Origin: Mesorhizobium sp.
GTDB taxonomy: Bacteria > Pseudomonadota > Alphaproteobacteria > Rhizobiales > Rhizobiaceae
Assembly: GCF_017306585.1 (NCBI RefSeq)
Contig: NZ_JAFKIC010000109.1
Span: forward strand, 1 to 64,000
DNA length: 64,000 nucleotides
Reading direction: 5' to 3'
Part shown: positions 30,445-40,271 of the stretch, piece by piece
How the letters are laid out: each line of letters opens with the position of its first letter
Numbering within the stretch: the stretch's first letter is position 1
Notes under the pieces: generated by a model
Told to the model about the DNA's origin: nothing
Database searches by the model: none
The model's input: only the letters and a program-made list of their open reading frames with translations
Translations under genes and position numbers: made by a program

Positions 30445-31959
30445 ATGCCTCAGTCGCCAGCGCCGGTCTTTGAAACGGCGGACGAGATTTCCGCGGAAGC
30501 CTCTGTCGTCGTGATCCTGCAAACTGCCCAGACCGGATTTGGTCCACGGGCGGCGGCGCTCGATGCTCAAATGGGCGGAATTCTGTCGCGTGCCTGCTCC
30601 GATCCGGCCGCGTTGGACGAATCCGGCGCCTGCATTGATCTTATTGCCCCCAAGGCGATGTCGGCCCGGCGCGTGATCATCCTGGCTTTGGGCAAAACCG
30701 AAGCCGTGACCGCGCTGTCTCTGGCCCGTGCCGGTGGTTCGCTTGCCGCACATCTGGAAACCAAGGGCGAATGCGCGGCGACGCTTGTCCTGGACCCCAT
30801 CGCTGGCGTCGACTTGCTGCCTGAGGAAATCCTGGCGCGCGTGGCGCTTGGCATGCGGTTGCGGCGCTATCGCTTCGATATGCGCAACCGGCGCCAGGGC
30901 GCGGGGGCCGACCGGACCTTGCGGGTACAACTGATTGGGGCGTCCGGCCCGGACCTCGCCAAGGCCTTGACGCGGACCAATGCCATCGCCGACGGCGTCG
31001 AATATGCGCGGACCCTTGTCAACCTGCCGCCGAACCATCTTCATCCGGACAATTTCCAGGACCATCTGGAGCCGTTGCGCGAAGCCGGCATCGACGTCGA
31101 GATCCTTGATGCCGCCCGGATGAAGGAACTCGGCATGAATGCGATCCTGGCCGTGGGCTCGGGGTCGGTGCGCCCGCCGCGCGTCGCGGTGCTGCGATAT
31201 CGCGGCAAGGGTGCTCCCACGCAGCCGATGGCCTTCGTCGGCAAGGGCGTCTGTTTTGATTCCGGCGGCCTCTGCATAAAGCGCGGTGAGCAGATGTTCG
31301 ACATGAAGGCTGATATGGGCGGCGCGGCCGTCGTGGTTGGCCTGCTTATCGCGCTCGCCCGGCAAAACAGCCCTGTGCACGCCGTCGGCGTCCTCGGCAT
31401 TGCCGAGAACATGCCCTCAGGCACCGCGCTCAAGCCGCGCGACATCATCACGACGGCATCCGGGCAGACCGTCGAGGTGTTCGATACCGACGCGGAGGGC
31501 CGCCTGATCCTGGCGGATTGCCTTCACTATGCCGCCTCGCGCTTCAACCCCTCGGTCATGGTCGACCTGGCCACGCTGACCTATTCGGTGATGCGCGGCC
31601 TCGGATCGGTATTCGCCGGCCTTTTCAGCACCGACGATGCCATCGCCTCGCGCATGATCGCGGCTGGTGAAACAGTCGGCGAGCGGTTCTGGCAATTGCC
31701 GCTCGACCGGGCTTATGACGAAGGCCTGCAATCCCCCTTCGCCGACATCCGTCACCACGCCAAGGACATGGAAGATGGCGACGCGCCTTACGCCGCGGCT
31801 TTCCTGCGCCATTTCACCGAAGATCGTCCCTGGGTGCATCTCGACATCGCCGGCAAGGAACTCGCCGACAAGGATCGGCCGCTGGGCCGGGAAGGCGCCA
31901 CCGCATTCGGAGTCCAGATGCTGGAAGAATGGGTCCGGTCCAGCCGCGCGGCGAACTGA
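30445..31959 (+). CDS. Leucyl aminopeptidase, M17 family
   Basis: Metallo-aminopeptidase that removes N-terminal residues from peptides in the cytoplasm. The 504-residue product has a divergent N-terminal domain (about 1-190) and the M17 catalytic domain with [25 protein letters not shown] and the [13 protein letters not shown] motif with metal-binding Asp and Glu. First gene of an operon with a proline iminopeptidase and a full peptide importer, so its likely job is to hydrolyse imported oligopeptides. The start has GAGGAG about eleven bases upstream. Confidence 0.93.
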   Translation: MPQSPAPVFETADEISAEASVVVILQTAQTGFGPRAAALDAQMGGILSRACSDPAALDESGACIDLIAPKAMSARRVIILALGKTEAVTALSLARAGGSLAAHLETKGECAATLVLDPIAGVDLLPEEILARVALGMRLRRYRFDMRNRRQGAGADRTLRVQLIGASGPDLAKALTRTNAIADGVEYARTLVNLPPNHLHPDNFQDHLEPLREAGIDVEILDAARMKELGMNAILAVGSGSVRPPRVAVLRYRGKGAPTQPMAFVGKGVCFDSGGLCIKRGEQMFDMKADMGGAAVVVGLLIALARQNSPVHAVGVLGIAENMPSGTALKPRDIITTASGQTVEVFDTDAEGRLILADCLHYAASRFNPSVMVDLATLTYSVMRGLGSVFAGLFSTDDAIASRMIAAGETVGERFWQLPLDRAYDEGLQSPFADIRHHAKDMEDGDAPYAAAFLRHFTEDRPWVHLDIAGKELADKDRPLGREGATAFGVQMLEEWVRSSRAAN

Positions 31960-31994
31960 GGCGGCAAATGTCTTCAAGCGAGCAGGGAGCCAGC

Positions 31995-32900
31995 ATGTCA
32001 TCGCAGATTGCCAGCAGGGAAGGCCGAGCCGCCTTCGGTCGTTACGAAACCTGGTATCGGGTCTCCGGCGACCTCGAATCCGGCAAGCCTCCGGTGGTGA
32101 TCCTGCACGGCGGGCCTGGCGCCGCGCACAATTATGTCGATGCCTACAAGCTTCTGGCCCGCAGAGGGCGCGCGGTCATTCATTATGATCAATTGGGCTG
32201 TGGCAATTCCACCTTGCTGCCCGAGAAGGGCGCTGACTTCTGGACGCCGAGGCTTTTCATCGACGAACTCGAAAACCTCGTCGACCATCTCGGTATCCGC
32301 CCAGGCTTCCACGTGCTTGGCCAAAGCTGGGGCGGCATGCTGGGCGCCGAATATGGGGTGATCCGGCCGAAGGGCCTGAAGTCGCTGACCATCGCCAATT
32401 CACCGGCGTCCATGAAGTTGTGGGTCGAAGAGGCCAACCGGCTGCGCGCGGACCTGCCCGCCGATGTGCAGGAGACGCTGACTCGTCATGAACAGGCGGG
32501 TACGACGGACGATCCGGCCTACCAGGAGGCAACGATGCGGTTCTACGAACGGCATGTCTGCCGGGTCGTGCCTTTCCCGTCTGAAGTGACCGAGACATTC
32601 GCCCAGATCGTCCGCAATCCGACCGTCTATCATCTCATGAACGGGCCGAACGAGTTCCACGTCATCGGAACGCTGAAGAACTGGAGCATCATCGACCGCC
32701 TTCCGGCCATCGATGTTCCGACGCTCATCATCTCCGGACGCCATGACGAGGCAACGCCGGCAACCGTCCAGCCTTTCAAGGACGGCATCGAGGGATCGCA
32801 CTGGGAGATATTCGAGCATTCCAGCCATATGCCGCATGTCGAGGAGCAGGATCTCTGCATGCGGGTGGTGGGAGACTTCCTGGACCACAACGACAACTGA
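31995..32900 (+). CDS. Proline iminopeptidase-family alpha/beta hydrolase
   Basis: Serine peptidase of family S33, 301 residues. [14 protein letters not shown] is the oxyanion-hole region, YDQLGCGNS the lid entry, [12 protein letters not shown] holds the nucleophile Ser, and the C-terminal [10 protein letters not shown] has the catalytic His. It would remove N-terminal proline or other residues from short peptides. Two starts are possible, 31968 and 31995; the latter has AGGGAG five bases upstream. It lies between the aminopeptidase and the peptide-binding protein gene (17 bp gap), matching the peptide-use theme. Confidence 0.88.
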   Translation: MSSQIASREGRAAFGRYETWYRVSGDLESGKPPVVILHGGPGAAHNYVDAYKLLARRGRAVIHYDQLGCGNSTLLPEKGADFWTPRLFIDELENLVDHLGIRPGFHVLGQSWGGMLGAEYGVIRPKGLKSLTIANSPASMKLWVEEANRLRADLPADVQETLTRHEQAGTTDDPAYQEATMRFYERHVCRVVPFPSEVTETFAQIVRNPTVYHLMNGPNEFHVIGTLKNWSIIDRLPAIDVPTLIISGRHDEATPATVQPFKDGIEGSHWEIFEHSSHMPHVEEQDLCMRVVGDFLDHNDN

Positions 32901-32917
32901 GAAAAGGGGAATACGAC

Positions 32918-34579
32918 ATGAAGAAACTGCTTCTGGCCGCGTCAGCGGCGGCATTGCTGGCCGGCGCATGGCTGGCCCCGGCACAGGCCGAATATCTCAA
33001 GGAACACCGAGGCGGTACCATTCGCCTGCTCGCCCGTTCCGCGGCGGGAACGCTCGATCCGCATATCAACTACACCGACCAGGGCTGGCAGATGTACCAG
33101 CCGATCTATGACGGCCTCGTCGCCTTCCGCAAGGCCGAAGGCATGGACGGCTTCTCCGTCGTCGCCGACCTGGCCGAAGCGCTGCCGACGCTCAGCAATG
33201 ACGGCAAGACCCTCACCTTCAAGCTGCGCAAGGGCATCAAATTCTCCGACGGCAAGGATCTCGGCGTGAAGGACGTCGTCGCTTCCTTCCAGCGTATCTT
33301 CAAGGTCTCCGGACCAACCTCGGGCACCTTCTATGCCGGTATCGTCGGCGCCGACAAATGCCTCGCGGACACCAAGAGCTGTACGCTCGACGGCGGTGTT
33401 GTCGGCGACGAGGCAACCGGCACGATCACCATCAATCTGACCAAGCCGGACGCCGAAATCCTCTACAAGCTTGCCTTGCCGCACGCTGTCGTCCTGCCGG
33501 CGGACACACCTGCGGAGGACATGGGTTCCAAGCCCATTCCCAGCACCGGCGCCTACATGATCTCGGCTTTCGACCCCAACAAGGGCATGACGGTCACCCG
33601 CAACCCCAACTTCAAGCAGTGGAGCGAGGAAGCCCAGCCGGATGGCTATCCGGATGTGGTCCAGTATGATTTCGGCCTCTCCGAAGAGGCTGCGGTGACG
33701 GCGATCCAGAACGGCGAAGCGGACTGGATGTTCGATGCGCTGCCCAGCGACCGGTTGGGCGAGCTCGGCAGCAAGTCCATGGACCAGCTGCACATCTCGC
33801 CGCTTTCGGCCTGGTGGTACGCCCCGCTGAACAACCGGCTCGCGCCCTTCGACAACGAAAAGGCCCGTCAGGCTGTCGCCTACGCGATCGACCGCAACAC
33901 GCTGGTCAAGCTGTTCGGCGGCAAGGTGCTTGCCTCGCCGGTCTGCCAGGTTCTGCCGCCGGACTTCCCCGGCCACGAGGACTATTGCCCTTACACCAAG
34001 AACCCCGGCGCTAAATGGTCGGCTCCCGATCTCGATAAGGCCAAACAGCTTGTCGAGGAGTCGGGCACGAAGGGCCAGAAGGTTACGATCATCGTCGAGG
34101 ACACGGCCATTTCGCGTTCCATTGGCGTCTATCTGCAGAGCGTGTTGACCAGCATCGGCTATGTCGCCGACGTCAAGCCGATCTCGTCCAACATCCAGTT
34201 CACCTACATCCAGAACACCAATAACAAAGTGCAGATGTCGGTCACCCAGTGGTATAAGGACTATCCCGCGGCCTCGGACTTCCTGAACATCCTGTTCAGC
34301 TGCGCCTCCTTCCGTGAGGGTTCGGATGCTTCGATCAACATCGCCGGCTTCTGCGACAAGGATATCGACGCCAAGATGCAGAAGGCGCTCGACCTCGGCG
34401 TGACCGATCAGAAGGCCGCCGACAAGCTGTGGGCGGAAATCGACAGGCAGGTAACTGACAAGGCACCGGCGGTCGGCCTGTTCACGCCCAAGCGGCTCGA
34501 CTTCGTGAGCAAGCGCGTGGGCAACTTCAAGTTCAACCCGCAGTTCAACTGGATGATCACCCAGTCCTGGGTGCAGTAA
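32918..34579 (+). CDS. ABC peptide transporter, periplasmic binding protein (family 5)
   Basis: Extracytoplasmic binding protein of 553 residues of the DppA/OppA family. A signal peptide covers about residues 1-25 (KKLLLAASAAALLAGAWLAPAQA). The family 5 landmarks are present: GGTIRLLARSAAGTLDPH, LTFKLRKGIKFSDGK, and PFDNEKARQAVAYAIDRN. It captures the substrate for the two permeases downstream. Dipeptides or oligopeptides are the likely ligand because two peptidase genes lie just upstream, though opines or nickel are known for this family too. Confidence 0.92.
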   Translation: MKKLLLAASAAALLAGAWLAPAQAEYLKEHRGGTIRLLARSAAGTLDPHINYTDQGWQMYQPIYDGLVAFRKAEGMDGFSVVADLAEALPTLSNDGKTLTFKLRKGIKFSDGKDLGVKDVVASFQRIFKVSGPTSGTFYAGIVGADKCLADTKSCTLDGGVVGDEATGTITINLTKPDAEILYKLALPHAVVLPADTPAEDMGSKPIPSTGAYMISAFDPNKGMTVTRNPNFKQWSEEAQPDGYPDVVQYDFGLSEEAAVTAIQNGEADWMFDALPSDRLGELGSKSMDQLHISPLSAWWYAPLNNRLAPFDNEKARQAVAYAIDRNTLVKLFGGKVLASPVCQVLPPDFPGHEDYCPYTKNPGAKWSAPDLDKAKQLVEESGTKGQKVTIIVEDTAISRSIGVYLQSVLTSIGYVADVKPISSNIQFTYIQNTNNKVQMSVTQWYKDYPAASDFLNILFSCASFREGSDASINIAGFCDKDIDAKMQKALDLGVTDQKAADKLWAEIDRQVTDKAPAVGLFTPKRLDFVSKRVGNFKFNPQFNWMITQSWVQ

Positions 34580-34602
34580 AGAACCGCCGGAGGAACACGT
34601 CC

Positions 34603-35622
34603 GTGTCGAATGAAGCTGTAGCCGTCGTGCCGCGCAAGACGCGCGGCCCGTGGGCCGTCGCGTTGACCAAACTGACAAGGGACAGGGCCGCCATGACGTC
34701 CCTGGTCGTGTTCCTCCTCATTGTTCTCGCCTGTTTCAGTGCGCCCCTTTATGCGAAATGGGCAGGCGTGGACCCGTTCGCCTCCACGCTCGACGCCGTC
34801 ATCCAGGTCGATGGCGCCGACGTTCCCGTGATGGAGCAGTCGACGGAAGGGCTTGGGCTTGGCTACACGCCGATAGGCCCGACCTGGCAACTCGGCAATT
34901 ACTTCCTTGGAGCGGATAGCCAGGGGCGCGATGTCATGGCCAGGTTGCTCTATGGCGGTCTGAGCTCGCTGCTGATTTCGGGTGCGGCTACCATCTTCAC
35001 CCTGATCCTTGGTACCGCGGCGGGATTGATTGCCGGCTATTTCGGCGGCATCACGGACACGGTGCTGTCGCGGTTCCTCGACGTGCTGTGGGCGTTCCCG
35101 ATATATCTCTTGGCGATTTCACTCTCCATCGTCACCATCGCGCAAGGCATCTCGATCGGCCCGATCGAGATCCAATCCGGCAGCCTGTGGCTGCCGGTCA
35201 TCATCATCGGCATCGTCTACGTGCCTTATGTGGCGCGCCCGATACGCGGCCAGGTCCTGTCGCTGCGCCACAGCGAGTTTGTCATGGCCGCGATCAATCT
35301 GGGCGTGCCGGGGTCGCGCATCTTGTGGCGTGACATCCTGCCCAACATCACCACGACCCTCATCGTCTTCGTGCCGCTGATGATGGCGTTGAACATGCTG
35401 ACGGAATCGGCACTCTCCTTCCTCTCGATCGGCGTGCAGCCGCCGGCGGCGAGCTGGGGCACCATCATCCAGGACGGACAGGCGCTGCTCTACACGCGGC
35501 CGCTGGTGGCTCTGGTGCCGGGCCTGGCGATTGCCGTTTCGGTGATGGCGCTCAATGTCTTCGGCGACGGGCTGCGTGATGCGCTCGACCCGCGCTCCAA
35601 GGTCCGGCTGGGGCGCGACTGA
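34603..35622 (+). CDS. ABC peptide transporter permease, DppC type
   Basis: Inner-membrane permease of 339 residues with a GTG start at 34603 preceded by GGAGG. It has one membrane span near residues 35-50, a long periplasmic loop, and then five more spans. The OppC_N-like entry and FLGADSQGRDVMARLLYGG segment plus the EAA-type loop EFVMAAINLGVPGSRILWRDILPN identify the DppC branch. It ends in a one-base overlap with the next permease gene. The periplasmic loop (residues 55-100) is longer than in E. coli DppC. Confidence 0.92.
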   Translation: MSNEAVAVVPRKTRGPWAVALTKLTRDRAAMTSLVVFLLIVLACFSAPLYAKWAGVDPFASTLDAVIQVDGADVPVMEQSTEGLGLGYTPIGPTWQLGNYFLGADSQGRDVMARLLYGGLSSLLISGAATIFTLILGTAAGLIAGYFGGITDTVLSRFLDVLWAFPIYLLAISLSIVTIAQGISIGPIEIQSGSLWLPVIIIGIVYVPYVARPIRGQVLSLRHSEFVMAAINLGVPGSRILWRDILPNITTTLIVFVPLMMALNMLTESALSFLSIGVQPPAASWGTIIQDGQALLYTRPLVALVPGLAIAVSVMALNVFGDGLRDALDPRSKVRLGRD

Positions 35623-36593
35623 TGATCTACGCCATCCTCCGCCGTTTCGGTCAGATGCTGTTCGTCATGTTCGGCATTTCGGTCATCGTCTTCCTGATCT
35701 TCTTCGCCACCCCGGGCTCCGACCCGGCGGCGCGTATCGCCGGCCGCAACGCTTCACCCGAAGTGCTGGAGGCGGTGCGTCACTCCTTCGGCTTCGACCG
35801 GCCGCTCTACGTGCAGTATGTGACGATGATGGAAAAGATCTTCGTCACCGGTGATCTGACCTCTTTCGTCAATCGCGGCTGGAAGGTGGTGCCGGCGGTG
35901 ATGGATTCGATCCCCGTCACGCTCTCGCTGGTGTTCGGCGCTGCGGTTCTCTGGGTGGTTGTGTCCATCGTCATCGGCATCGTTGCCGCGGCCACCCGCG
36001 ACAGCTGGCTCGACAAGCTGCTGATGGCGCTGGGGCTGCTCGGCATTTCCATGCCGGTCTACTGGCTGGGCGAGGTGATGAACCTGATTACCCAGAGCCG
36101 CTATCACGACAGCTGGGCATTCTCCTGGGTGCCGCCGCTCGGCTACAAGAACTTCTCCGACGACCCGAAGGGCTGGTTCCTGACCCTGGTCATTCCGTGG
36201 ATCACGCTGGCCATCCTCTATATCGGCATCTACGGGCGCGTCCTGCGCGCGGCCATAATCGAGTCCATGCAGGAGGACTATATCCGAACGGCCCGCGCCA
36301 AGGGCCTGTCGGAGACCCGCATCCTGCTGCGCCACGCCTTGCGCACCTCGCTTATCGCCTTCGTTACCTTGTTCGGCCTCGACTTCGGCGCGCTGGTCGG
36401 CGGCTCAGCGCTGCTCACCGAAGTGGTGTTCGGATTGCACGGCATCGGCAAGCTTACCTACGACGCGCTGCAAAACCTCGATCTGCCGATGATCATGGCA
36501 ACGGTGATGTATGCTTCCATGTTCGTTGTCGTCGCCAACGCGGTGGTCGATTTCGTCTATATCCTTCTCGACCCGCGCCTGAGGACATCATGA
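35622..36593 (+). CDS. ABC peptide transporter permease, DppB type
   Basis: Second membrane subunit, 323 residues, six predicted spans. Landmarks are the N-terminal MIYAILRRFGQMLFVMFGIS start, and the EAA loop DYIRTARAKGLSETRILLRHALRTS that docks the ATPases. It overlaps the upstream permease stop by one base and the downstream ATPase start by four. The C-before-B gene order is the reverse of the common dppBC order, which is a minor oddity. Confidence 0.92.
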   Translation: MIYAILRRFGQMLFVMFGISVIVFLIFFATPGSDPAARIAGRNASPEVLEAVRHSFGFDRPLYVQYVTMMEKIFVTGDLTSFVNRGWKVVPAVMDSIPVTLSLVFGAAVLWVVVSIVIGIVAAATRDSWLDKLLMALGLLGISMPVYWLGEVMNLITQSRYHDSWAFSWVPPLGYKNFSDDPKGWFLTLVIPWITLAILYIGIYGRVLRAAIIESMQEDYIRTARAKGLSETRILLRHALRTSLIAFVTLFGLDFGALVGGSALLTEVVFGLHGIGKLTYDALQNLDLPMIMATVMYASMFVVVANAVVDFVYILLDPRLRTS

Positions 36594-37549
36594 TACTTTC
36601 GGTGCGCGACCTCAAAGTATCCTTCCGTACCAATGATGGCCTGGTTCGAGCCATCGATGGCGTCTCCTTCGATCTCGATGAAAGCGAGATCCTCGGTGTC
36701 GTTGGCGAATCCGGATCCGGCAAGACGGTGTCCCTGCTGGCCGTCATGGGCCTTATCACCGATCCCAACGCCACCATAGAAGGGTCCATCCGCTACAAGG
36801 GGCGCGAACTCGTGGGATTGCCGGCGCGCGAGCTGAGACGCCTGCGCGGCAACGAGATCGCGATGATCTTTCAGGATCCGATGACGGCGCTGACGCCGGT
36901 CTACACGATCGGCTGGCAGATCGCCGAACAGATCCGGGCGCATCGCCGCGTCAGCAAAGCCAAGGCTATGGAACGGGTCGAGGAACTGCTGGCGGAGGTG
37001 AATTTTCCCAACCCGCATGAGGCGATGTCGCGCTATCCGCACCAGCTTTCCGGCGGCATGCGCCAGCGGGCCGTCATTGCAATGGCTTTGTCTTGCAATC
37101 CGGCCCTGCTGGTGGCGGACGAGCCGACGACGGCGCTCGATGTCACGGTGCAGGCCGGCATCCTCGACCTCGTGCGCAAGCTGCGTGCGACCCACAAATC
37201 GGCGGTCGTGTTCATCACCCACGACATGGGCGTGGTTTCAGAACTCGCCGACCGGGTGATGGTCATGTACGCCGGCCGCGTCGTCGAGCGCGGCAGCCGC
37301 ACCGAGCTGTTTTCCGACCCGCGACACCCCTACACGCGCGCACTGCTCGGCTCTATTCCACCCCTGACCGGCGAAAAGCCGCGGCGCCTGCCGGCCATTC
37401 CCGGCTCTCCGCCGTCTTTGCTGCGTCTGCCCAAAGGCTGCGCCTTCGGTCCGCGATGCCCGGTTCGCTACGAGCCTTGCGAAACCGAGAAGCCGGCCCT
37501 CGGCGCCGGATCGCATCCCGCCGCATGCTTCCGGGTGGCGCAGGCATGA
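36590..37549 (+). CDS. ABC peptide transporter ATPase, DppD type
   Basis: ATPase of 319 residues. Walker A GESGSGKTVS, Q-loop IFQDPMTALTP, signature LSGGMRQRAVIA, Walker B LLVADEPTTALD and the H-loop ITHDMGVV are all intact. The C-terminal oligopeptide/dipeptide extension carries four cysteines in the pattern CAFGPRCPVRYEPC plus a later Cys, as in family members thought to bind an iron-sulfur cluster. The ATG at 36590 overlaps the permease stop by 4 bp, so the long upstream extension of the frame is not used. Confidence 0.94.
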   Translation: MILSVRDLKVSFRTNDGLVRAIDGVSFDLDESEILGVVGESGSGKTVSLLAVMGLITDPNATIEGSIRYKGRELVGLPARELRRLRGNEIAMIFQDPMTALTPVYTIGWQIAEQIRAHRRVSKAKAMERVEELLAEVNFPNPHEAMSRYPHQLSGGMRQRAVIAMALSCNPALLVADEPTTALDVTVQAGILDLVRKLRATHKSAVVFITHDMGVVSELADRVMVMYAGRVVERGSRTELFSDPRHPYTRALLGSIPPLTGEKPRRLPAIPGSPPSLLRLPKGCAFGPRCPVRYEPCETEKPALGAGSHPAACFRVAQA

Positions 37550-38544
37550 GCGAACCAATGACAGATACCGACCGCCCGATCCTCGAGACGCGCGCGCTTG
37601 CCAAGCGCTTTTCGATCGGCACCCGTTTTTCCGCCGAAGGCCGCCGCACCGTGCATGCCGTCGACAACGTGTCGCTGACGGTACGGCATGGCGAGACCGT
37701 AGGCCTGGTCGGCGAATCCGGCTGCGGCAAGTCCACGCTGGCGCGCTGTCTGGTGCGCCTCTACGACATTTCAGACGGCAAGCTTTTCTTCGAAGGCGAC
37801 GACATCACCTCGAAATCGCTTTCCGAACTCCGGCCGCTGAGGCGCCGCCTGCAGATGGTTTTCCAGGATCCGTCGGCCTCGCTCAATCCGCGCCGGCGTG
37901 CCGGCGATCTGGTGGCCGAGCCGCTGCGTATCCATACGAAACTGTCCTCGGCCGAGATCAACAAGCGCGTTGCCGAACTGTTCGACCTCGTCGGACTGTT
38001 GCCGGACCATGTCGTGCGCTTTCCGCACGAGTTTTCCGGCGGCCAGCGCCAGCGTGTCGGCATCGCGCGGGCGATCGCGCTCAATCCCGATCTGGTCGTG
38101 CTGGACGAACCGGTGTCAGCGCTCGACGTTTCGGTGCAGGCGCAGATCGTCAATCTGCTGGCCGACCTGCAGGAGAAGCTGAAGCTTACCTACATCTTCA
38201 TCGCGCACGATCTGTCTGTGGTTCGGCAGGTTTCGACGCGCATCGCGGTGATGTATCTCGGCTCCATCGTCGAGGAGGGGCCGGCCGAAGAGGTCTTTGC
38301 CAAACCGGCCCATCCCTACAGCCAGGCTCTCATCTCGGCGGTTCCTGTCGTCGAGACCACGCCCAGCGGGACACGCAAGCGCATCATCCTCACGGGCGAC
38401 GTGCCGAGCCCGCTCAAGCCGCCGTCCGGCTGCCGCTTCCACCCCCGATGCCCGATCGCGGTGGACCGGTGCCGTACCGAGCGGCCGGAATTGAAGGAAT
38501 ACCGGCCCGGTCGCAGGGTCGCCTGTCATTTTCCGACGCTGTAG
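37546..38544 (+). CDS. ABC peptide transporter ATPase, DppF type
   Basis: Second ATPase, 332 residues, pairing with the DppD-type subunit. Walker A GESGCGKST, Q-loop VFQDPSASLNP, signature FSGGQRQRVGIA, Walker B VVLDEPVSALD, H-loop IAHDLSVV. The C-terminal extension again has cysteines (CRFHPRCPIAVDRC). Its ATG overlaps the preceding stop by 4 bp. It completes a seven-gene peptide-use operon that begins with the aminopeptidase at 30445. Confidence 0.94.
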   Translation: MSEPMTDTDRPILETRALAKRFSIGTRFSAEGRRTVHAVDNVSLTVRHGETVGLVGESGCGKSTLARCLVRLYDISDGKLFFEGDDITSKSLSELRPLRRRLQMVFQDPSASLNPRRRAGDLVAEPLRIHTKLSSAEINKRVAELFDLVGLLPDHVVRFPHEFSGGQRQRVGIARAIALNPDLVVLDEPVSALDVSVQAQIVNLLADLQEKLKLTYIFIAHDLSVVRQVSTRIAVMYLGSIVEEGPAEEVFAKPAHPYSQALISAVPVVETTPSGTRKRIILTGDVPSPLKPPSGCRFHPRCPIAVDRCRTERPELKEYRPGRRVACHFPTL

Positions 38545-38571
38545 CAGCAAAGCAGCCGTGAACGGCACGGC

Positions 38572-38800
38572 TCATTTACGGCGGGCTGTCGGCGTTTCTT
38601 CATTCCTGCGCAATGGAACGGTGTCACGATCCAAAGCCGGCGCGATGAAGCCGTTGACGCCTTCGCTGATCATGAGCGAGACATCGCCGACATCCGTTGC
38701 CGCCACCGGGCACCCCATGATCTGAGAATCTTCCGTGACCAGCTCTTCGCCAGCAGCGTAAAGACAGTGCGCATCGGCGGCAGGGAGGGCGCCACCATGC
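38572..38800 (-). pseudogene. Remnant of a GT4-type glycosyltransferase C-terminus
   Basis: About 60 residues on the minus strand read like the C-terminal nucleotide-sugar binding region of a group 1 glycosyltransferase: a degenerate EELVTEDSQIMGCPVAATDVG followed by SEGVNGFIAPALDRD. The N-terminal 300 or so residues are missing, and the frame upstream runs as antisense noise into the PIG-L gene. I see no start codon with a ribosome binding site. It is probably a decayed gene that once belonged with the PIG-L deacetylase in a cell-surface glycan locus. Confidence 0.6.
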
Positions 38801-39649
38801 TCACGCCCACTCCGCGCTCCACAGCGCTTCATGCGCCGGGGCCGGGATTCGCAGCGCCGGCGTGAACGCCGCGATCGAGGCCGGTAACTGAACGAATTGG
38901 CTTGGATAGAGCGCCGCAAGCGCCAGTTTGTCGGCGGCCGACCCGATGGGCAACAGCGAACGCCGGGGCTCGATTGGCGCGGCGAGGGCTTGGAAGCGTG
39001 CTAACCCGGTTACACGCGCTCGCCAGACTGCCGCGTAGTGCAGATCCTCGTAGAACGCTACGCGCCAGCGCTCCCGCAAGGCCTCGTAGTGGCGCAGCAC
39101 GACCTTGAGCACGACGAGATGATCGATATGCCCGCCAATAGCGGCTGGACAGAAAAGCCACGGCCGCTGATCTTCCGTCCGTTCTTGCGCGGCCGCGAGT
39201 ATCGCCTCGATGATGAGGCCGTCCAGTCGCCGCGCATCTTCATCCGCCCCGCTGGTGTCGAATGGGTCGTGGCCGCGCAGCGGCGCCTCATCGAACCCGC
39301 CGAGAGACAGGTGCAGACCAGCCTGTCGCGCGAACGCCTGCTCTTCTCGCTGGCGCAGGCCGGAAATGGCCTCGATGCGGTCGTCGCCTCGCGCCGCGAC
39401 CGTCTCGGGCCGTGCCACGTAGGCCGATCTGGAGAACAGCGTCAGAAGAACACCTTGCCGCCGCCTTCGCGCGAAGGCTCCGAGCGAAAAGCAGATGTCG
39501 TCGCAATGCGGCGACAGGTAGAGATCATGTCTAGAAGCTTCGGCAAGGCCAGGCGGGGTAGGGCGCCAGCGTGAGGCCAAATCCTTCGAGATGAGATTGA
39601 GATTGCGCAAAGCCGTCGGGCCGAAGGACGCGATCGCGTTCCAACTCAT
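38801..39649 (-). CDS. PIG-L family deacetylase
   Basis: Zn-dependent N-acetyl hydrolase of the PIG-L/LmbE family, 282 residues. The first metal motif is SPHCDD (the usual AHPDD form is changed to PHCDD) and the second is GGHIDHL, both intact in metal ligands. Family members deacetylate GlcNAc-containing lipids, mycothiol precursors or antibiotics. The sequence does not tell the substrate here. Beside it lies a glycosyltransferase remnant, suggesting surface-glycan modification. Ribosome binding site is weak (GAAG). Confidence 0.85.
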   Translation of the reverse strand: MSWNAIASFGPTALRNLNLISKDLASRWRPTPPGLAEASRHDLYLSPHCDDICFSLGAFARRRRQGVLLTLFSRSAYVARPETVAARGDDRIEAISGLRQREEQAFARQAGLHLSLGGFDEAPLRGHDPFDTSGADEDARRLDGLIIEAILAAAQERTEDQRPWLFCPAAIGGHIDHLVVLKVVLRHYEALRERWRVAFYEDLHYAAVWRARVTGLARFQALAAPIEPRRSLLPIGSAADKLALAALYPSQFVQLPASIAAFTPALRIPAPAHEALWSAEWA

Positions 39650-39933
39650 GCTACTTCAGTCCACCCGGCTGCGGAGAAATTCACTCACGGGCATCCTCAT
39701 GCAAGCTAAGCCGCTGCGTGGCAAGGTACATTTCTGGGCGGGTTTGGAGATAAGCAATATCAGTTAGTTGCGGGTGATCGTGTGCAAAAGTCGCACACGA
39801 AAGTTCTGCTCGTCTCCTTTTTTCGCTAGCACGACGGAGCCACAAACGGTCCGCTGCGAACGCTGTTAGCCGACGATATTGGCCGCTCCCTGGTGGACGG
39901 GTGTGGATTAAGCACGTTGGGTGCACCCAACTA
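39650..39933. other. Gap between PIG-L gene and nrdA promoter
   Basis: This 284-bp segment holds the PIG-L upstream region. A small hairpin GTGTGC / GCACAC lies at 39780-39798. No gene, RNA or known repeat was recognised. Confidence 0.4.
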
Positions 39934-39963
39934 TTGACAGGCAGGCACCTTGCCACGCTACAT
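39934..39963 (+). promoter_or_regulatory. Promoter candidate for the nrdAB riboswitch transcript
   Basis: TTGACA at 39934-39939 and CTACAT at 39958-39963 with an 18-bp spacer, placed immediately before the cobalamin riboswitch. It would start the leader at about 39970. Assigned by consensus match only. Confidence 0.6.
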
Positions 39964-39974
39964 ATAGTCAATCG

Positions 39975-40155
39975 TGGTTCTTTCGAGTCTGTTCGGGCTC
40001 GGAAGCTAAGAGGGAAGCCGGTGAGCGATTTCGCAATGCCGGCGCTGCCCCCGCAACTGTAAGTAGTGAGCTTTTGTCGAGTAACGCCACTGGCGCTCCG
40101 TGCGCTGGGAAGGCCGGCAAGAGTGACGACCTGCGAGCCAGGAGACCTGCCGCGA
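39975..40155 (+). promoter_or_regulatory. Cobalamin riboswitch upstream of nrdAB
   Basis: The conserved B12-aptamer blocks appear in order: GAGGGAAGCCGGTG at about 40010, the B12 box GCGCTGCCCCCGCAACTGTA at 40042-40061, GCCACTGGC at about 40086-40094, CTGGGAAGGCCGGC at about 40105-40118, and the closing GAGCCAGGAGACCTGCC at about 40134-40150. Hairpins between 40160 and 40225 may form the expression platform. Adenosylcobalamin binding is expected to switch off the B12-independent ribonucleotide reductase downstream, as described for nrdAB in Streptomyces. Confidence 0.95.
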
Positions 40156-40271
40156 TGAACTTGAACGTCCACGGGCGGGGTGTCCCGGTGGTGCGCTTGC
40201 TGCGGCTGTCCGTACAGCTGTAGCGAATGCATGCGCCAAGGCCTCCGTCTCCAACACCATCGGGGATCATG

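Noticed and set aside
38919-39534. Plus-strand open frames antisense to the PIG-L gene
   Set aside because: The minus-strand product has both metal-binding motifs of the deacetylase family; the plus-strand frames have no domain.
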